Source of the DNA: Methylomonas rhizoryzae
GTDB taxonomy: Bacteria > Pseudomonadota > Gammaproteobacteria > Methylococcales > Methylomonadaceae
NCBI RefSeq assembly: GCF_008632455.1
Contig: NZ_CP043929.1
Coordinates: 4,030,001-4,094,000 of the forward strand
Direction: 5' to 3'
DNA length: 64,000 nt
The notes under the pieces are model-generated. The model ran no database searches. It had not been told where the DNA came from and saw only the letters and a program-made list of their open reading frames with translations. Both the position numbers and the translations under genes were made by a program. Each line of letters begins with the position of its first letter. Within the stretch, counting starts at the first letter, position 1. This document shows positions 61,439 through 64,000 of the stretch, piece after piece.

Positions 61439-61783
61439 CTTAACATTGAATTTACCCCAAGGCTCAAAGTCTGCGCCACACTTTAAGCACATTTTTGCCT
61501 GCCAAGTTTCAAGCTTCATGTTACACACAAGACAGTTTCTTGTTTTTAATGTACAAAGCTCAAAAAGGCCATGCTCTGCCCAAGAAGTTGCAACTTCCTC
61601 ACTAACATTTTCTAGCTTAACAAGCGAATTTATATATGCTTGCTTAGAGCCTGTATCATACAAGTTCAAATTTTCTACATGAATTGATCTGCGATAAATT
61701 AACTCGCCGCAACGATCACAAAGTAAGCGATCTTTTAACCACATCTGTATAAGCAGACCGAAAGGCGTGAAGATAGTGTCCAC
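61433..61783 (-). CDS. Zinc-ribbon protein of a cassette whose 5' end is interrupted by IS66
   Basis: The frame encodes up to 116 residues from a GTG at 61783, but its first ~5 residues derive from the 8-base repeat at the IS66 border. The natural start may be ATG 61744 (MWLKDRLLCDRCGE) or may have been lost. Two cysteine pairs, CDRCG near the N-terminus and CLVC ... CLKCG near the C-terminus, suggest zinc binding. The protein is otherwise unrecognised. It ends inside an attC-like site, so this is the third cassette. The attC expected before its start is missing, evidently displaced by the IS. Confidence 0.65.
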   Translation of the reverse strand: MDTIFTPFGLLIQMWLKDRLLCDRCGELIYRRSIHVENLNLYDTGSKQAYINSLVKLENVSEEVATSWAEHGLFELCTLKTRNCLVCNMKLETWQAKMCLKCGADFEPWGKFNVKT

Positions 61784-61801
61784 TTATCACAAGGTGGACA
61801 C
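61776..61801. repeat. Inverted repeat at the left border of IS66
   Basis: GTGTCCAC (61776-61783) and GTGGACAC (61794-61801) pair perfectly around a 10-base loop, ending two bases before the tnpA ATG. It marks the edge between the broken cassette and the IS. It could be part of the terminal repeat or a control hairpin for tnpA translation. Confidence 0.55.
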
Positions 61802-61803
61802 CT

Positions 61804-62211
61804 ATGAAGGAGCACAAGATTCAATTATCGCGCCCATTAATCGTGGGACATGGTCGAGACGGCCGATGTCTGTATGATCCGGAAGCCAAGCGGGAGTTGG
61901 TGGACGTTTGCTTGCAACCGGGTATTTCGGTAGCCAAGGTCGCGCTGGAATACGGTATTAATGCCAATCTGCTGCGCAAGTGGATGGGGCTTTACCGTGA
62001 AACGGGGCAACCGAACACGAACATTCCGTTAGCATTGCCGGCTTTTGTACCCGTTCATTCACTGAACGCTGAAAAATCGGCTGAGTCGATACTCAATGCG
62101 GAGTTGCCCAACGGCGTTAAACTGGCGTTGCCCTCTGGTGCGCTGACCGATCTACCATTGATTTTGAAAGTCTTAGCCGAGCTGCCATGTTCCGCTTCGA
62201 ACCGGGATTAA
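61804..62211 (+). CDS. tnpA: IS66 accessory protein TnpA
   Basis: A 135-residue protein with an N-terminal helix-turn-helix: YDPEAKRELVDVCLQPGISVAKVALEYGINANLLRKWM. This is the OrfA of IS66 elements, required with TnpB for efficient transposition and presumably binding the IS ends. It overlaps tnpB by 25 bases in a different frame, which implies coupled translation. No frameshift is seen. Confidence 0.92.
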   Translation: MKEHKIQLSRPLIVGHGRDGRCLYDPEAKRELVDVCLQPGISVAKVALEYGINANLLRKWMGLYRETGQPNTNIPLALPAFVPVHSLNAEKSAESILNAELPNGVKLALPSGALTDLPLILKVLAELPCSASNRD

Positions 62212-62537
62212 AGGTTTTCCTACACCGCGAGCCGGTCGATGGTCGCAAGGCCATTAATGGCTTGGCATTGTTGGTCGAGCAGGCATTAGGCCTGAACCCC
62301 TTTGAGCCGGCCATCTATGTGTTCAGCAATCGGCGGCGGGATCGGATCAAACTGCTGCTGTGGGATCGTACCGGTTTCTGGTTGATGCTCAAACGGCTGG
62401 AGACGGATCGATTTTGCTGGCCGAAAGAGGCGGCTGTCGTCACGTTGACGGTCGAGCAACTGCACTGGCTGTTAGCCGGTATTGACCTGGCGGCGATGCG
62501 GCCGCATCCGGCACGAAGGTATGCAAAAGTTAGCTGA
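62187..62537 (+). CDS. tnpB: IS66 accessory protein TnpB
   Basis: A 116-residue protein. RAINGLALLVEQALGLNPFEPAIYVFSNRRRDRIKLLLWDRTGFWLMLKRLE-type sequence (here RKAINGLALL, NPFEPAIYVF and RDRIKLLLWD) is the conserved IS66 Orf2 pattern. Its function in transposition is not known in detail. The frame is intact, starting within tnpA and ending 31 bases before tnpC. Confidence 0.94.
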   Translation: MFRFEPGLKVFLHREPVDGRKAINGLALLVEQALGLNPFEPAIYVFSNRRRDRIKLLLWDRTGFWLMLKRLETDRFCWPKEAAVVTLTVEQLHWLLAGIDLAAMRPHPARRYAKVS

Positions 62538-62568
62538 AACAATGGCTTAAATCGAATAAAATAGCGGC

Positions 62569-63904
62569 ATGACGACCACCATCACGCTGTCCGCTGACGA
62601 ATACCAAGCGTTGCTATCCGACCAGCAAACCTTGCTGACCGAGCAACAACGGCTGACTCAACAACTGCGGTTAGTGACGATCGAGCGTGATTGTTTGAAA
62701 GAACGCGTGGATGCCTTTTTGCATAAGCTGTATGCCGCCAAGTCTGAAGCGCGGGCCAACCCAACACAACGCGACCTATTCCTGAACGAAGCCGAAGCCT
62801 TAGCCCCTAAAGGTGCACCGGTCGCCGAGGAAAGTACGCCCGAAACGATCGAGGTGGCCGGCCACAACCGCAAAAAACGCGGCCGCAAACCACTCGATCC
62901 GCATCTGCCGCGCGAGATTGTGCGGCATGAACTGCCGGAAGCCGAACGCCTCTGCGCGCATGACGGCAGTCGGCTGGTGGAAATCGGCGCCGAAATCAGC
63001 GAGCAACTCGACATCGTGCCGCAACAGGTTCGGGTGATTCAGCATCACCGTATCAAATATGCCTGCCCCTGCTGCGACAACAGCATTCGGGTGACGCCGG
63101 CACCGGTTCGCATCATTCCCAAAGGCTTATTCACCGAAGCCGCATTGGCCTGGATCGTCACCGCCAAATACCAGGATGGTCTGCCGCTGTACCGACAAGC
63201 TGCATTACTCAGCCGTTTCGGCGGCGATCTGTCGCGCACCACGCTGGCGGCCAGCATGGTACGGGTCGGGCAGGCGGTGCAGCCCATCATCAATTTACTG
63301 CGCGACCATCTGCTGGAGGCCGATCTGATCCTGGGCGACGAAACCGCCGTGCAGGTGCTTAAGGAATCCGGGCGCGCCGCGCAAACGAAAAGTTATTTGT
63401 GGGCACAGATGACCGGCTCCGGGCCGCCGATCCGACTGTTCAGCTACACGCCGGGGCGCGGCGGCACGCATGCGCAGCCGCTGTATGACGGCATCAAACC
63501 CGGTACGGTCCTGATGAGCGACGGCTATGAAGTGTATAACACCATTGCGGCGGTGCGCGGTGTCATTCACCTCGGCTGTTGGGCGCATGCGCGCCGTTAC
63601 TTTGTCGAAGCCGAAACCGCCATACCCAAAGCCGTGCGCGGCCCGGAACAACTGGCGACGCAGTTTATTGCCGCCATAGGCCAACTCTACGCCATTGAAG
63701 CCAAAGCGAAAGACCTGAGCGTCGAACAACGTGGACAGCAGCGGCAACAGTTGAGCAAACCAGTGTTAGCCAAGATCGAAGGCTTGCTGGTAGAGCATCT
63801 GCATGCGGTCACCCCCGGCAGTTTGCTGGGTAAGGCCTTGCATTACCTGTCGTCGCAATGGCCGAAGCTGATCCGCTTTGTCGAGAACGGTGCTTGGCCT
63901 ATTG
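62569..63904 (+). pseudogene. tnpC: IS66 transposase TnpC, interrupted after codon 445
   Basis: The ATG at 62569 opens a frame with an N-terminal leucine-zipper-like coiled coil (LLSDQQTLLTEQQRLTQQL), a zinc-ribbon (YACPCCDNSI), and the DDE core with DETAVQVL and SDGYEVYN. It runs normally to FVENGAWPI at 63903, the point just before the IDNNP segment that should follow. From 63905 the sequence is unrelated, although the frame happens to stay open to the edge. Adding the fragment at 1722-1954 would give about 522 residues, the normal IS66 TnpC length, with the split falling inside a GAC codon. This copy is therefore interrupted at the same base as the left copy. Confidence 0.88.
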
Positions 63905-64000
63905 GTAGAGTCGAGATGTGGCGCGATGGCCTAAGGTTAGGCCTAACTGTTGCTGCCTCTTTCGTTTGGCAGTGCCTCATTAGCCTAACCATCGCTCCGT
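63905..64000 (-). mobile_element. Probable 3' end of a second copy of the group II intron
   Basis: Read on the minus strand the segment ends CTCTAC at 63905, fitting the AY end known for group II introns, immediately followed by the tnpC exon. The junction restores the tnpC codon exactly when joined to the left copy's 5' exon. The segment contains a long hairpin (outer arms GCGATGG/CCATCGC) that could be domain VI or an extension. A classical domain V was not recognised in these 96 bases and may lie beyond the window. Confidence 0.6.

Larger units (their letters stand above)
61784..64000 (+). mobile_element. IS66-family insertion sequence, interrupted and cut by the window edge
   Basis: The three-gene tnpA-tnpB-tnpC order with overlapping or close spacing is the signature of IS66 elements. 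The left border is placed at the inverted repeat near 61776-61801, where the cassette gene ends abruptly. The 3' part of tnpC is replaced by other sequence after 63904. It lies in the same orientation as the IS66 fragment at 1722-1954. Confidence 0.85.

Noticed and set aside
63930..64000. Right-edge palindrome as an integron attC site
   Set aside because: It carries GTTAGGC on the left and GCCTAAC on the right, the opposite arrangement to attC cores, and it is explained better as intron structure at the tnpC junction.

Overview
The window reads as chromosome of a gammaproteobacterium, most likely a methanotroph of the Methylococcales (Methylomonas or Methylobacter type). This is inferred from the combination of core genes of gammaproteobacterial type (parE, nadA, aspS, pyrC, rplM-rpsI, galU), a pyrophosphate-dependent phosphofructokinase, the nitrogenase-regulating pair draT-draG, and a VPLPA/PEP-CTERM-type exported protein. 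No rRNA, tRNA or CRISPR array was seen.

Layout. (1) 1-1954: a group II intron with its reverse transcriptase, cut by the left edge, sits inside the 3' end of an IS66 transposase gene. (2) 2358-5064: an AT-rich island with a GxSxG lipase, a DUF2235 hydrolase lipoprotein and a small lipoprotein. (3) 5695-15870: a five-gene plus-strand operon equivalent to E. coli yehI-yehL-yehM-yehP-yehQ: DUF4132, MoxR-type AAA+ ATPase, DUF5682, VWA and SWIM proteins. (4) 16119-19737: an exported PEP-CTERM-like protein, then a LuxR-type regulator and a hybrid histidine kinase preceded by repeated CCATATG sites. (5) 20270-39750: fourteen tightly packed minus-strand genes for an apparently unusual glycan: two radical SAM enzymes with a single CxxxCxxC cluster, one B12-type radical SAM enzyme, a two-gene TPP enzyme (E1 alpha/beta) without E2/E3, a heptose-type isomerase, a nucleotidyltransferase-kinase fusion in the reverse order of HldE, an epimerase, CgeB-like glycosyltransferases, a GSCFA protein and a PhyH dioxygenase. 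A sigma-54-like GG-N10-GC element lies just upstream of the first gene. (6) 39987-42818: VanZ-like gene, draT and draG. (7) 42865-57935: housekeeping genes plus a three-gene lipid-modifying glycosyltransferase set (ArnT-like, DPM/ArnC-like, LAB_N) and a TolC-family channel. (8) 58160-60120: a NarX-type kinase and NarL-type regulator. (9) 60149-61783: two complete integron-type gene cassettes and one 5'-interrupted cassette, separated by attC-like sites and with no integrase in view. (10) 61784-64000: an IS66 element that broke the last cassette; its tnpC is in turn interrupted at 63904, at exactly the site occupied by the intron in the left copy.

How it fits together. Joining the broken tnpC at 63904 to the fragment starting at 1722 restores one uninterrupted reading frame of the expected IS66 length, so two IS66 copies in direct orientation, apparently each carrying the same intron at the same base, flank this piece of chromosome. 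The best candidates for undescribed biology are the glycan cluster at 20-40 kb and the MoxR/VWA/SWIM operon at 5.7-15.9 kb. Functions given for both are inferences from domain content and context. All starts and boundaries were read by eye, and no database search was run.
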